In this document: positions 14,504 to 24,069 of the stretch, piece after piece
Layout of the letters: each line of letters begins with the position of its first letter
Numbering within the stretch: position 1 is the stretch's first letter
Source: Nocardioides humilatus
GTDB taxonomy: Bacteria > Actinomycetota > Actinomycetes > Propionibacteriales > Nocardioidaceae
Assembly: GCF_008373755.1 (NCBI RefSeq)
Contig: NZ_VUJV01000010.1
Span: 1-64,000, forward strand
Length of the DNA: 64,000 bases
Reading direction: 5' to 3'
Position numbers and translations under genes: made by a program
The notes under the pieces: model-generated
The model's database searches: none
What the model saw: only the letters and a program-made list of their open reading frames with translations
Told to the model about the DNA's origin: nothing

Positions 14504-15339
14504 GCACCCAGACCCTGCTCCCTGACACCACCGCCAGCCACGCCCTCCCCGTCGACCGCGAGCTGAGCTCCCGGCCGAGCCTGGCCGAGACCTGGCAGCA
14601 GACCACAGCGATGGCCTGGCGGTCGGTGAAGAAGATGTTCCGCAACCCGGAGCAGTTCTTCGACGTGACGCTCCAGCCGCTGCTCTTCACCGCGATGTTC
14701 ACCTACATCTTCGGCGGGGCGATCTCCGGCAGCGTCGCCGACTACATGCCGATCATCATCCCGGGCATCCTGGCCCAGACCGCGATCACGACCTGCATGG
14801 CCATGGGCACACAGCTCCGCGAGGACATGGACAAGGGCGTCTTCGACCGGTTCCGATCGCTGCCGATCGCCCGGATCGCGCCCCTGGCCGGCCCCGCGCT
14901 CGCCGACGTGATCCGCTACGTCATCGCGTCGACGTTGACCATCATGGTCGGCCTGGCGATGGGCTACCGCCCCGGCGGCGGCTTCTTCGGCACCCTCGCG
15001 GCGTGGGCGCTCACCATCTTCGCTGCGTGGTCGCTGGCCTGGATCTTCACCTGGCTCGGCACCGTGATGCGGACGGCCCAGGCTGTCCAGGGCACCGCGA
15101 TGCTGATCATGTTCCCGCTGACGTTCCTGTCCAACGCGTTCGTCCCGGAGGACACCCTCCCCGGCTGGCTGCACGCCTTCGTCCAGGTCAACCCGGTCTC
15201 CCACGTGGTCACTGCGGTGCGCGACCTGATGAACGACGGTTCCTTCACCGCCGAGGTCGGCTGGGCCCTGCTCGGCTGCACCGCCGTGGTCGCGATCTTC
15301 GCGCCGCTCGCGGTCCGGTCGTACAGCAAGAAGATCTGA
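14500..15339 (+). CDS. ABC-2 type transporter permease (DrrB-type)
   Basis: 279-aa membrane subunit partnered with the upstream ATPase (ATGA overlap; GGAGG Shine-Dalgarno at 14491-14495 inside the ATPase gene). About six hydrophobic segments are visible, and the ABC-2 signature region around TFLSNAFVPEDTLPGWLHAF matches DrrB-type permeases. It probably exports a lipophilic drug or metabolite. It ends 4 nt from the convergent SARP-type regulator. Confidence 0.88.
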   Translation: MSTQTLLPDTTASHALPVDRELSSRPSLAETWQQTTAMAWRSVKKMFRNPEQFFDVTLQPLLFTAMFTYIFGGAISGSVADYMPIIIPGILAQTAITTCMAMGTQLREDMDKGVFDRFRSLPIARIAPLAGPALADVIRYVIASTLTIMVGLAMGYRPGGGFFGTLAAWALTIFAAWSLAWIFTWLGTVMRTAQAVQGTAMLIMFPLTFLSNAFVPEDTLPGWLHAFVQVNPVSHVVTAVRDLMNDGSFTAEVGWALLGCTAVVAIFAPLAVRSYSKKI

Positions 15340-15343
15340 GGAC

Positions 15344-18292
15344 TCAGACGTAGAGCCGCGCCAACAGCGCCCGGGCCTCCTCCAGGAGGTCCGGGCCGCG
15401 GCGCGGGCCGTAGTCGCCCTGCAGCCGAGCCAGCTCGCCCGGCGCCGCGGCCTCGGCAGCGGCGACCGCCGCGTCCCAGGACACGGTCGGGTTGAACCGG
15501 TTGTAGGCGAACCGCTCGGCCAGCACCAGCAGGTGGACCGCGTCGGTGGCCGGGAGCGTCCCGCGATGGAGCCCCCACGTGCCGAGCGCGAAGAGCAGGG
15601 TGCCGAGGACCGGGAAATCGAGGTCGCCGCCGGCCTCGATCACCTTCGGCGCCTTCGTCAGCAGGCTGTCGTAGTAGGCCGACCCCGCGTCACCGCTGTC
15701 GAACCGAGCGTGGGTCACCACCGCGATCGACTCACCGAAGACGACCCACGGAGCCAGGTCGGACGTGGCCACCCCGGGGAAACGCAGGGCGATCAGCTCG
15801 TCGGCGGCAGCACGCGACAGTCGCAGGCCCGCCTCGATGTCACCCCGAGCGATCATCAGCTCGGCACGGGCGGACAGCACGGTGCCGGCGGTGCCATAGC
15901 CGAAGGTACGGCGCGGGTGCGCCTCCACGCGCTCGATGATCCGCTCTGCCTCGGCCAGATCACCATCACGTACGGCGACCATGGCGAGCAGCGACTCCGC
16001 CTGCAGCGCGTCGTCCTCAGCCCCGAGCCGCCACAGCACCGGAAGGGCTTCGCGCAGGTGCGCGGCCGTCTCCTCGGCGCGACCGAACTGGGCGTAGAGG
16101 CCGGCGAGCTGGGTGTGGCCGATGGCCCGGGTCCACGGGCCGAGGCTGTCGTCGGCGAGCGCCAGGCCACGCTCGGAGAAGTCGATGGCACTCTCGGGGT
16201 CACCGGAGTTCTCGCACTCATGGCTCAACCACTGCAGGGCGACCGCCTGCACCCGCGGGTCGGGGTCGTCGACCAACAGGCGGGCCTCGCCACGGTCCTG
16301 GCCGGGCCCGACGGCGAGGACGACGACCAGCATCGCCCGGAGAGCCGGCGATGCCGCGTCGGGTCCGAGGACGCCGAGCATCCGGTGCAGCTCGGCGGCG
16401 CTGTCGAGACTGGCGATCGTCGAGTTGATCAGCGTCATCGCCAAGGTGGCGCGGGCGTCATCGAGCCGTTCGGGCGGCGGCGTCCAGTCGCGGAGGGCGT
16501 CGGCGATCGCCTCAGCCAGGAGTACGACGCGCGGGTGGTCGCCCCGGATCGACCAGTAGCTGCCGAGGCCCGAGAAGATCGCGACCACGGCCGACCGGTC
16601 CGGCCCGGCCAGCGCCTGCCGGAGAGCGTCGGCGAGGTTGTTCTCCTCGGCTTCGAGGGCGTCCACGGCGTCGTACTGCTCGAGGCTGAAGAGCCGCCCG
16701 CCGTGCTGCTGGGCGAAATCCACGGCCCACTGACGGTGGTCGGCCAGCGTCGCTGCCTCCTCGCCCGCCTCGACTAGGCGCATCCGGCCGAACTCACGCA
16801 CGGTCTCGAGCATCCGGAAGCGCGCACCCGTCGGGGTGTCGGCCACGGTGAGCAGCGACTGGGTCACCAGCCGCTCGAGGGATCCGACCCCACCCCTACC
16901 GAGCATCGAGACGGCAGCGTCGGCCGAGAAGCCGTCGTGGAAGACCGACAACCGCTGCAGCGCCCGCTGGTCGGCGACGTCGAGGAGGACCCAGGACCAC
17001 TTGATGACCGCGAGGAGGGTCTGGTGCCGGTCGGGCGCGGTGCGGTCACCGCCCTGGAGCAGCGCGAAGCGGTCCTCGAGTCGTCGGTCGATGTCGGCGA
17101 CGCTCATCGCGCGGACCTTGACCGCCGCGAGCTCGATCGCGAGGGGCAGACCGTCGAGCCGGGTGACGATGCTGGCGACCGCGTCGTCAGGGGTCGCAAC
17201 GCCGGGACGCGCTGCCTCGGCTCGATCCCGGAACAGCCGCGCTCCGTCGATGGCGTCGAGACGGCCGAGCGGGAAGACCTGCTCGGCACCGATCTCGAGC
17301 GGCGCGCGCGTCGTCGTGAGCACCCGCAGGGTCGGCACGCTGGCGACCAGGAAGGCGACCAGGTCGGCGACCGCCTCGACGACGTGTTCGCAGTTGTCGA
17401 TGACGAGCAGGGTCGGGGCCGACTCGAGGGACTGGGCAATGCGGGTGCGCACGTCACGCAGCTGGGCGGTCGTCAACACCCGGCGGCCCGTCACCGAGTC
17501 GCGCACGCCGAGGACCGACCCGACCTCGGCGACCACGTCGGCCGCGTCGGCGACGCCGACCAGCTCGACCACGTGCACCACCGGCTGGTCGGCTTGAGCC
17601 GCCACCAGCTGCGCCAGCCGGGTCTTGCCGAGGCCGCCCGGTCCGAGGATCGACACGACCCGGTGTCGCTCGAGGCTGGCTCGTAGCGCGCGCACGTCGT
17701 CGTCGCGCCCGACCAGCGTGGAGGCGTAGTGCCGGATGCCGGACCGCACCGGACGGTCACGAGCGAGCAGTTCCAGGTGGAGCGCCTGCATCTCGGGGCT
17801 CGGGTCTACGCCGAGCCGCTGGCGCAGGTGCTCGCGGTAGCGCTCGTAGCGGTCCAGGGCAGCAGGTACGCCGTGCACCGCCGCCACGGCGCGCAGCAGC
17901 GCTGCCGCGACCTGGTCGTCGGAGCCCTCGGCGTCGGCGCGGAGGAGCAGGGGCAGGGCTTCGTCGTACTGACCCTCGGCGGCCAGCCGCAGGCCCAGCG
18001 GCCGCACCGCCCAGGCGTCGACGTCCTCCTCGGCCAGGTCGAGGCGATAGCCACCGGGCGTGCGGACGATCGCCTCGCTGGACGTCGCCGTGCGGGCCCG
18101 CGACACGACGACCTGGAGCGCCTTGGCCGGGTGAGCAGGCGCCTCGTCGATCCCCCAGACCTCGTCGGCGAGGCGGGCGTCGGACACCGGACGTCCCGCC
18201 GCCTCGACCAACGCCCGGAGGAGGGCGTGCGTCCGCTCCCCCGGAATCGCTGCGCCGTCCCAGGTGACCTCGTCGAGGACCGTGAGTCTCAC
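15344..18292 (-). CDS. SARP/BTAD-type regulator with STAND ATPase and TPR-like region
   Basis: 982-aa AfsR-like regulator. Order: OmpR-type winged helix (1-86, ending RTPGGYRLDL), bacterial transcriptional activation domain (~90-180, with EHLRQRLGVDPSPEMQALH), NB-ARC/STAND ATPase (Walker A GPGGLGKT 217-224, Walker B LLVIDN ~295-300, GLPLAIELAA), then a long helical repeat C terminus. It likely senses a ligand or protein through the repeats and activates transcription on ATP binding; the target is unknown. It starts at GTG 18292, 19 nt after pheT, so pheST read-through is possible. It converges on the DrrAB genes. Confidence 0.85.
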   Translation of the reverse strand: MRLTVLDEVTWDGAAIPGERTHALLRALVEAAGRPVSDARLADEVWGIDEAPAHPAKALQVVVSRARTATSSEAIVRTPGGYRLDLAEEDVDAWAVRPLGLRLAAEGQYDEALPLLLRADAEGSDDQVAAALLRAVAAVHGVPAALDRYERYREHLRQRLGVDPSPEMQALHLELLARDRPVRSGIRHYASTLVGRDDDVRALRASLERHRVVSILGPGGLGKTRLAQLVAAQADQPVVHVVELVGVADAADVVAEVGSVLGVRDSVTGRRVLTTAQLRDVRTRIAQSLESAPTLLVIDNCEHVVEAVADLVAFLVASVPTLRVLTTTRAPLEIGAEQVFPLGRLDAIDGARLFRDRAEAARPGVATPDDAVASIVTRLDGLPLAIELAAVKVRAMSVADIDRRLEDRFALLQGGDRTAPDRHQTLLAVIKWSWVLLDVADQRALQRLSVFHDGFSADAAVSMLGRGGVGSLERLVTQSLLTVADTPTGARFRMLETVREFGRMRLVEAGEEAATLADHRQWAVDFAQQHGGRLFSLEQYDAVDALEAEENNLADALRQALAGPDRSAVVAIFSGLGSYWSIRGDHPRVVLLAEAIADALRDWTPPPERLDDARATLAMTLINSTIASLDSAAELHRMLGVLGPDAASPALRAMLVVVLAVGPGQDRGEARLLVDDPDPRVQAVALQWLSHECENSGDPESAIDFSERGLALADDSLGPWTRAIGHTQLAGLYAQFGRAEETAAHLREALPVLWRLGAEDDALQAESLLAMVAVRDGDLAEAERIIERVEAHPRRTFGYGTAGTVLSARAELMIARGDIEAGLRLSRAAADELIALRFPGVATSDLAPWVVFGESIAVVTHARFDSGDAGSAYYDSLLTKAPKVIEAGGDLDFPVLGTLLFALGTWGLHRGTLPATDAVHLLVLAERFAYNRFNPTVSWDAAVAAAEAAAPGELARLQGDYGPRRGPDLLEEARALLARLYV

Positions 18293-18311
18293 CGCCGAGC
18301 GCGGCCCGTCA

Positions 18312-20792
18312 CTAGCGCTGCACCGCTCCGGCGACCTCTGCGGCGCGAGCGACCGCCGCGTCACGTGCGGCGCTCGTCTCGGCTTCGGTGAGCGTGCGGT
18401 CGGGAGCGCGGAAGCGCAGCGCGAACGCCAGCGACTTCTTGCCTTCCCCGACCTGCTCGCCGGTGTAGACGTCGAAGAGCCGCACCGACTCCAACAGGTC
18501 TCCGGCACCTTCCCGCAGGGCGGCCTCGACCGTCGACGAGGGCACGTCGTGGGCGACGACCAGTGCGACATCTTCCTTGGCCACCGGGAGCGACGAGAAC
18601 GCCGGACCCGGGGTGACCGCGGTGGCGTGGGCCATGAGGACGTCGAGGTCGATCTCGACGGCCGCGCTCCGCGCGGGCAGGCCGTAATGGGCGCAGACCT
18701 GCGGGTGCAGCTCGCCGGCGTGGCCCAGCTGGACGCCGGCGACCGAGAAGGACGCGCAACGTCCGGGGTGCCACGGCATCAGCTGGGTCTGGCTGGTCTC
18801 GATCGCCACCCCGAGCTCGGTCGCGAGGATGCGGACGATCTCGATCGCGTCGGCCCAGCCCGCGTCACGGCCGGCGCCCCACCAACCGCCGCGTTCGCGC
18901 TCACCGGCGAGGACGACCGCCAGGTGCAGGGGCTGCAGGGGCAGCGCCTCGATGAGCTTGTCGAGCTCGGCCGGGTCGGGGCGACGGTCGACGCCGTAGA
19001 TCGGCGCCGGACCACGGTCGACCGGGAAGGCGACGGTCGCGGTCTCGAAGAGAGCGACGCCCGGGGCGCCGCGGCCGACGTTGCGACCGGCAGCCTTGAG
19101 GACGCCGGGCAGCAGCGTGGTCGTGAAGGCCGGCTCCTCCGCGGAGAGCGGGTTGGCCAGCGGGACCGTGTGGCGGCGGGCGTCGTCGGCAGGCAGGCCG
19201 AGACCGTCGAACGTCGCAGCGCCCACGAAGGGGAAGCTCACGACCTCGACGCAGCCAGCGCCGGCCAGCGTGCGGCCGATGCGGCGGCGCAGGTGCTGGT
19301 TGCGGGTCAGGCCACGACCGGCGGCCTCCCGCGGCAGGACCGAGGGCACCTGGTCGTAGCCGACGATCCGGACGACCTCCTCGACCAGGTCGAACGGGTC
19401 GGTGATGTCGGGCCGCCACGGCGGCGGGGTCACGGTCACGCCGTCAGCGTCGGCGTCGACTGTCGCGCCGATCGCCTGCAGGTGAGCGACGACCGTCTCG
19501 GAGTCGATGTCGATGCCGCTGACCCGCGCGGGAAGGTCGTAGCCGATGCGCACCTGGGGCGATGCCGGTGGCGTGCCGACGACGGTGACGCCCGGCTGTG
19601 CCGTGCCGCCTCCGAGCTCCACGAGGAGCTCGACGACCCGGTCGGCCGCGGCCTCGCAGATGGTCGGGTCGACGCCGCGCTCGTTGCGCTTGCCGGCCTC
19701 CGAGCTGATCTTGTGGCGCTTGCCGGTGCGGAACATCGAGACCGCGTCCCAGTGCGCCGCCTCGACCAGCACGTTGGTCGTCGTCGCCGACATCTCGGTG
19801 GTCTCGCCACCCATGACACCGCCGAGGCCGATGATCCCGGAGTCGTCGGTCACGACGAGATCCTCCGGCGAGAGGACGCGCTTCGCGCCGTCGAGCGTCG
19901 TCATCTGCTCGCCCTCGGCCGCACGCCTGACCCGGATCGGCCCCTGCAGCTTGTCGAGGTCGTAGCCGTGGATCGGCCGGCCGGTCTCGAGCATCACGTA
20001 GTTGGTGATGTCGACTGCCAGGGAGATCGGACGCATGCCGGCGTGGGTGATGCGCTCGGCCAGCCACGCCGGGGTGGTCGCCGACGGATCGAAGCCGGTG
20101 ACCGTGCGGGCGACGAAGACCGGGCAGCCGGCCGGGTCGTCGACGACGACCTCGTAGCCCTCGCCGTTGGCGGCAGGGGTCGAGCGGAGCGCCGGGTCAC
20201 GGTAGGTGCCGTCGAAGGCGAGTGCCGCCTCCCGGGCGACGCCACGGAGGGACAGGCCGTAGGCGCGGTCGGGGTTGATCTCGAACTCGATGACCTCTTC
20301 GTCGAGGCCGAGCACCCCGAATGCGTCGGTGCCGGGCTGCCCCGCGTCGGCCGGCAGCACGATGATGCCGTCGTGGTCGTCGCCCAGACCCAGCTCGCGG
20401 GCCGAGCAGATCATCCCGGACGACAGGTGGCCATAGGTCTTGCGCGCGGAGATCTCGAAGTTCCCCGGCAGCACGCCGCCCGGAAGGATCACGACGACCA
20501 GGTCGCCCGGCGCGAAGTTGTGGGCGCCGCACACGATGCCCTGGGGCTCCCCCGTGCCGTTGGCGTCACCCACGTCGACGGTGCACCAGTTGATGGTCTT
20601 GCCGTTCTTCTGCGGCTCGGGCTCCATCGTCAGCACCTTGCCGACGACGAGCGGACCGGTGATGCCGTCAGCCGCGCTGTGGATCGCTTCGAGCTTGAGC
20701 CCGAGGTCGGTCAGCCTGTCGGTGAGCTGCTCGGTCGTCACCGTGGCCGGCAGGTCGACGTAGTCCCTGATCCAGGAGAGGGGGGCCTTCAC
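18312..20792 (-). CDS. pheT: Phenylalanyl-tRNA synthetase beta subunit
   Basis: 826-aa beta chain of the alpha2-beta2 PheRS. The N-terminal tRNA-binding OB domain (residues ~40-150), B3/B4 editing region and C-terminal FDX-type anticodon-binding domain ([12 protein letters not shown] near the end) are recognisable, beginning with the typical [18 protein letters not shown] start in a 4-nt overlap with the pheS stop, so the two subunits are coupled in synthesis. Confidence 0.96.
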   Translation of the reverse strand: MKAPLSWIRDYVDLPATVTTEQLTDRLTDLGLKLEAIHSAADGITGPLVVGKVLTMEPEPQKNGKTINWCTVDVGDANGTGEPQGIVCGAHNFAPGDLVVVILPGGVLPGNFEISARKTYGHLSSGMICSARELGLGDDHDGIIVLPADAGQPGTDAFGVLGLDEEVIEFEINPDRAYGLSLRGVAREAALAFDGTYRDPALRSTPAANGEGYEVVVDDPAGCPVFVARTVTGFDPSATTPAWLAERITHAGMRPISLAVDITNYVMLETGRPIHGYDLDKLQGPIRVRRAAEGEQMTTLDGAKRVLSPEDLVVTDDSGIIGLGGVMGGETTEMSATTTNVLVEAAHWDAVSMFRTGKRHKISSEAGKRNERGVDPTICEAAADRVVELLVELGGGTAQPGVTVVGTPPASPQVRIGYDLPARVSGIDIDSETVVAHLQAIGATVDADADGVTVTPPPWRPDITDPFDLVEEVVRIVGYDQVPSVLPREAAGRGLTRNQHLRRRIGRTLAGAGCVEVVSFPFVGAATFDGLGLPADDARRHTVPLANPLSAEEPAFTTTLLPGVLKAAGRNVGRGAPGVALFETATVAFPVDRGPAPIYGVDRRPDPAELDKLIEALPLQPLHLAVVLAGERERGGWWGAGRDAGWADAIEIVRILATELGVAIETSQTQLMPWHPGRCASFSVAGVQLGHAGELHPQVCAHYGLPARSAAVEIDLDVLMAHATAVTPGPAFSSLPVAKEDVALVVAHDVPSSTVEAALREGAGDLLESVRLFDVYTGEQVGEGKKSLAFALRFRAPDRTLTEAETSAARDAAVARAAEVAGAVQR

Positions 20793-21886
20793 AGTTCACT
20801 CCCGAATGCCGTGGTGAAGCGGATGTCGCCCTCGAAGAGCGCGCGCAGGTCGGACAGGCCGTGCCGGAACATCAGCGTCCGGTCGATGCCCATGCCGAAG
20901 GCGAAGCCGGTGTAGCGCTCCGGGTCGACCCCGCAGGCGGTCAGGACGCGCGGGTTGACCACGCCGCAGCCGCCCCACTCGATCCAACCCTCGCCCCGGC
21001 AGGTCCGGCACGACGCCGCGTCGACGCCCTTGCAGACGAAGCAACGCAGGTCGACCTCGGCCGAGGGCTCGGTGAAGGGGAAGTACGACGGCCGGAACCG
21101 GGTCGTGATGCCCTCGCCGAACAGCTGGGTGGCGAAGTGGTCAAGGGTGCCCTTGAGGTGGGCCATCGAGATGCCCTCGTCGATGGCGAGGCCCTCGACC
21201 TGGTGGAACATCGGGCTGTGAGTGGCGTCGTACTCGTCGGTGCGGAAGACGCGCCCCGGGCAGACGACGTAGATCGGCGGGGTGCGGGTGAGCATGGTGC
21301 GCGCCTGCACGGGTGAGGTGTGGGTGCGGAGCACGACGCCGCTGCCCTCGGGCGCGGTCCAGAACGTGTCCTGCATGGTGCGGGCCGGGTGGTCGGCCCC
21401 CAGGTTGAGGGCGTCGAAGTTGAGCCACTCGGCCTCGATCACGGGACCCTCGGCGACCTCCCAGCCCATCGCGACGAAGATGTCGGCGATCAGCTCGGAG
21501 CCGGTGGTGATCGGGTGGCGCGCACCGGCCGGACGACGGTCCGTCGGGAGGGTGACGTCGACCGTCTCCTCGACCAGGATCCGCTCCTCGTGCTCGGCCT
21601 CGAGCACCTCCTGCCGGGCAGCCAACGCCTGGTTGACGGCACCGCGCGCCTGGCCGACGCGCTGGCCGGCCTCCTTGCGCGCCTGCGGCGGCAACGCGCC
21701 GATCTCCCGGTTGGCCAAGGCGAGCGGCGAGCGGTCGCCCGCGTGCTCGGTCCGGACGCGCTTCAGGTCCTCCAGGTCGCTGGCCGCGGCAATCGCGGCG
21801 AGCGCCGCGTCACGGGCCGCGTCGACCTCTTCGGGCTGCACGGCAGCAACCTCCACGGGGTCGTAATCGGTATTGGGTCCGGACAC
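20789..21886 (-). CDS. pheS: Phenylalanyl-tRNA synthetase alpha subunit
   Basis: 365-aa catalytic subunit charging tRNA-Phe. An N-terminal coiled coil (~15-100) precedes the class II core; motif 2 ([20 protein letters not shown]) and motif 3 ([14 protein letters not shown]) are clear. A four-cysteine segment (CFVCKG and CRTCRG, then GGCG) is found in many bacterial PheS proteins. It starts at GTG 21886, placed by a -10 box 7 nt upstream, so the pheST mRNA is probably leaderless and no attenuator peptide is available. Confidence 0.96.
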   Translation of the reverse strand: MSGPNTDYDPVEVAAVQPEEVDAARDAALAAIAAASDLEDLKRVRTEHAGDRSPLALANREIGALPPQARKEAGQRVGQARGAVNQALAARQEVLEAEHEERILVEETVDVTLPTDRRPAGARHPITTGSELIADIFVAMGWEVAEGPVIEAEWLNFDALNLGADHPARTMQDTFWTAPEGSGVVLRTHTSPVQARTMLTRTPPIYVVCPGRVFRTDEYDATHSPMFHQVEGLAIDEGISMAHLKGTLDHFATQLFGEGITTRFRPSYFPFTEPSAEVDLRCFVCKGVDAASCRTCRGEGWIEWGGCGVVNPRVLTACGVDPERYTGFAFGMGIDRTLMFRHGLSDLRALFEGDIRFTTAFGSEL

Positions 21887-21893
21887 GGGCGCC

Positions 21894-21899
21894 AGTCTA
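21894..21899 (-). promoter_or_regulatory. pheS -10 box (leaderless)
   Basis: TAGACT on the minus strand is followed by exactly 7 nt and the GTG of pheS. No convincing -35 hexamer lies 17-18 nt upstream. Confidence 0.55.
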
Positions 21900-21921
21900 G
21901 GAAGCAGCGAACCCGCGCCGC

Positions 21922-21943
21922 TAACCGGTTACCTCGGTACCGT
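21922..21943 (+). promoter_or_regulatory. Palindrome and -10 box before the Tat repeat-protein gene
   Basis: A perfect 10-bp palindrome TAACCGGTTA (21922-21931) is followed by a TACCGT -10 candidate (21938-21943). The start codon comes 31 nt later with a GGGGGA Shine-Dalgarno, so this gene has a normal leader. The palindrome sits in the divergent region shared with pheS and could bind a dimeric regulator; that is inference. Confidence 0.35.
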
Positions 21944-21974
21944 TCCGGCAGGCGTCACGAGACGGGGGACAGAA

Positions 21975-23015
21975 ATGACCAGAGACGACGAGATCACTGA
22001 ACTGCGCGCGGCGCTGAGCGAGCTCCAGGAGGAGGTCGCACGTCTGCGGGCCGACGCGCGACGGCGTGAGGACGGCCGAGGTGCCCACCTCGACGATCCT
22101 CTCGCGGCGACCGCTCCCGTCGGACGGGAGCCGAATCGCCGCGGTCTGATCAAGTACGCGGCGGCCGGGACCTTCGGGGTGGCCGCGTCCCTCGCCGCAG
22201 GTTCGTCGAGCCCTGCCGCGGCGGCGGACGGCACTTTCGACCGGCTCACCGTCAATGACCGCTCCGAGTTCAATCAGCTCGTCTTCGTCAGCCACGGCCA
22301 CCAGGTCGGCACCAGCAGCGGGAGCTTCGGCTGGGGAGCCCGCTCCATGTCCACCGTCGGCGTCGACTCCCACACGCTCAACGACCAGGCAGCCTTCTCC
22401 GGCAACGCCTTCTCCCACGACGGCGAGGACGCCGGGACCGGTGTCGTGGGCCAGTCCAGCACCCGCAACGGCGGTGGCGGATCGGCCACCATCGGAGTGC
22501 ACGGCCTTGCCGACGGCGGAGGCGTGGGAGTTTTCGGCGAGGGCTTGTTCAACGGAGCCACGGGCGTTCGGGGCGAGTCCAACACCGGCATCGGGGTCGA
22601 AGGCAGTTCGGCCGCGACGACCGGGGTGTTCGGCTACTCCGAGTCGCCCACCGGCGGTGGCGTCAGCGGGCTCGGGGCACGAGTCGGCGTCGAAGGCGAG
22701 ACCGAGGCGGGTGTCGGGGTGAAGGGCTTCTCCCAGACCGGCAACGGAGTCGAAGGCCGCTCCCAGGCGCTCTACGGGGTCCGAGGCGACAGTCGCGACA
22801 GCTACGGGGTCTACGGCCGCTCCACCACCGGCACCGGCGTGTTCGGCGCGGGCGTGCGCGGTGCCCAGTTCGACGGTACGGCGGCAGCCCTGCGCCTGGC
22901 CCCCAAGGCTGCCGCGACGCATCCGACCAGCGGCCTCGCCGGCGATCTCTACGTCGACGGGTCCAAGCGGCTCTGGTTCTGCAAGGGCGGGAGGGCCTGG
23001 GTCCAGCTCGCCTGA
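21975..23015 (+). CDS. Tat-exported protein with GVxGxS-type repeats
   Basis: 346 aa, function unknown. Residues 1-34 form a charged coiled coil. A twin-arginine motif RRGLIK (55-60) and an Ala-rich hydrophobic stretch to ~84 look like a Tat signal with a long N-region. Residues ~155-310 are degenerate ~17-residue repeats of the GVxGxSxxxTGxGV type (GVFGYSES, GVEGRSQA, GVYGRSTT), expected to form a repetitive beta fold. The C terminus GDLYVDGSKRLWFCKGG is a conserved-looking cap. Similar repeats occur in surface and tail-fibre-like proteins. ATG 21975 with GGGGGA 5 nt upstream. Confidence 0.65.
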   Translation: MTRDDEITELRAALSELQEEVARLRADARRREDGRGAHLDDPLAATAPVGREPNRRGLIKYAAAGTFGVAASLAAGSSSPAAAADGTFDRLTVNDRSEFNQLVFVSHGHQVGTSSGSFGWGARSMSTVGVDSHTLNDQAAFSGNAFSHDGEDAGTGVVGQSSTRNGGGGSATIGVHGLADGGGVGVFGEGLFNGATGVRGESNTGIGVEGSSAATTGVFGYSESPTGGGVSGLGARVGVEGETEAGVGVKGFSQTGNGVEGRSQALYGVRGDSRDSYGVYGRSTTGTGVFGAGVRGAQFDGTAAALRLAPKAAATHPTSGLAGDLYVDGSKRLWFCKGGRAWVQLA

Positions 23016-23023
23016 GCCCGACC

Positions 23024-24046
23024 TCAGTGGGCGCCCGTTGCGGGGAACGTCACCCGGACCCTGGCGCCACCGCCTGGCCGGTCGTCGATGCAGACGCTCC
23101 CTCCGTGGGCGCGGACCAGCCCGTTGACGATGTAGAGCCCGAGCCCCGACCCGCCGCCTGCGCTCGCGGTCCAGAACTTCGTGAACACCCGCGCGCGGAG
23201 CTCGGCCGGGATGCCGTCGCCGCCGTCGGTGACCCGGACCGCGACGAACGCCGGATCTTCGGGGTCGACGGCAACCGCCACTTCCACGTCACCTTCGCCG
23301 TGCTTGACCGCATTCTCGACGAGATTGGTGATGACCTGGATGACCTTGTCGGGGTCGGCGGCGACCTGCGGGACGTCGCTCGCGATCAAGGTGATCCGAC
23401 GTGAGGTCGCGTGCTGGACCGAGGCCACCACGCGCTCGGAGAGGACGACCAGGTCGCACGGACGCGGGTGGATCTGGAGCCTGCCGGTGTCGATCCGTGC
23501 GACGTCGAGGAGCTCGGCGATCAGGCGGGTCAGACGGTCCGCATCGGAGGCGACGGTCGTGAGCATGAGCTTCTTCTGCTCGTCGTTGAGCTTGTCCCAC
23601 CGGTTCAGAAGCGCGTGCACGAACCCGCGCACTCCCGTCAGTGGCGAGCGCAGCTCGTGCGCGACGGTGGCGACGAGGTCGGACCGCTCCCGGTCCAGCC
23701 GGGCTCGCCCGCGCCCCGACCGAAGGCTGACCGCGACCGTGTCGACCGGGCCGGTCCCGTTGCGGTGCAATCGAGCGGCCACCAGCACTTCCGAGCCGTC
23801 CGGCAGCAACCACTCCTGCTCCGGCACCCCGGTCCGACTGGGCAGGCCTTCGTAGGGCAGGTTGCAGGCGACCCAGCCGTTGCCGTCGTGGTCGCTCAGC
23901 GCGAGCACCACCTCGAGCGGCTGACCGATCACGTCGTCGGGCAGGCCAAGCATCCGTCGCGCCATCTGATTGACCGTGACGACCCGTCCCTCGGCATCAG
24001 CCAGGACGACTCCGTCAGGGAGTGCGTCCAGGTGGTCGTGGCCCAT
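23024..24046 (-). CDS. Soluble PAS-domain sensor histidine kinase
   Basis: 340-aa kinase without transmembrane helices. An N-terminal PAS domain (1-110), then HisKA with the phosphorylated His130 in VAHELRSPLTGVRG, and a HATPase domain with N-box NLVENAVKHG, G1 DGGDGIP and G2 GGGSGLGLYIV. It likely autophosphorylates in response to a cytoplasmic cue. No response regulator is adjacent, so it is an orphan; the flanking MFS gene is a possible but unproven target. ATG 24046 is positioned by a -10 box 6 nt upstream. Confidence 0.88.
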   Translation of the reverse strand: MGHDHLDALPDGVVLADAEGRVVTVNQMARRMLGLPDDVIGQPLEVVLALSDHDGNGWVACNLPYEGLPSRTGVPEQEWLLPDGSEVLVAARLHRNGTGPVDTVAVSLRSGRGRARLDRERSDLVATVAHELRSPLTGVRGFVHALLNRWDKLNDEQKKLMLTTVASDADRLTRLIAELLDVARIDTGRLQIHPRPCDLVVLSERVVASVQHATSRRITLIASDVPQVAADPDKVIQVITNLVENAVKHGEGDVEVAVAVDPEDPAFVAVRVTDGGDGIPAELRARVFTKFWTASAGGGSGLGLYIVNGLVRAHGGSVCIDDRPGGGARVRVTFPATGAH

Positions 24047-24052
24047 GCACCG

Positions 24053-24058
24053 ACCCTA
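24053..24058 (-). promoter_or_regulatory. Histidine kinase -10 box (leaderless)
   Basis: TAGGGT on the minus strand, 6 nt before the ATG at 24046, in the 23-nt gap after the MFS gene stop. Confidence 0.45.
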
Positions 24059-24069
24059 GATGACCGTGG

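Noticed and set aside
13511-18292. Possible antibiotic biosynthetic cluster around DrrAB and the AfsR-like regulator.
   Set aside because: Neighbours on both sides are arg and phe housekeeping genes; no synthase, tailoring or resistance enzymes are present.
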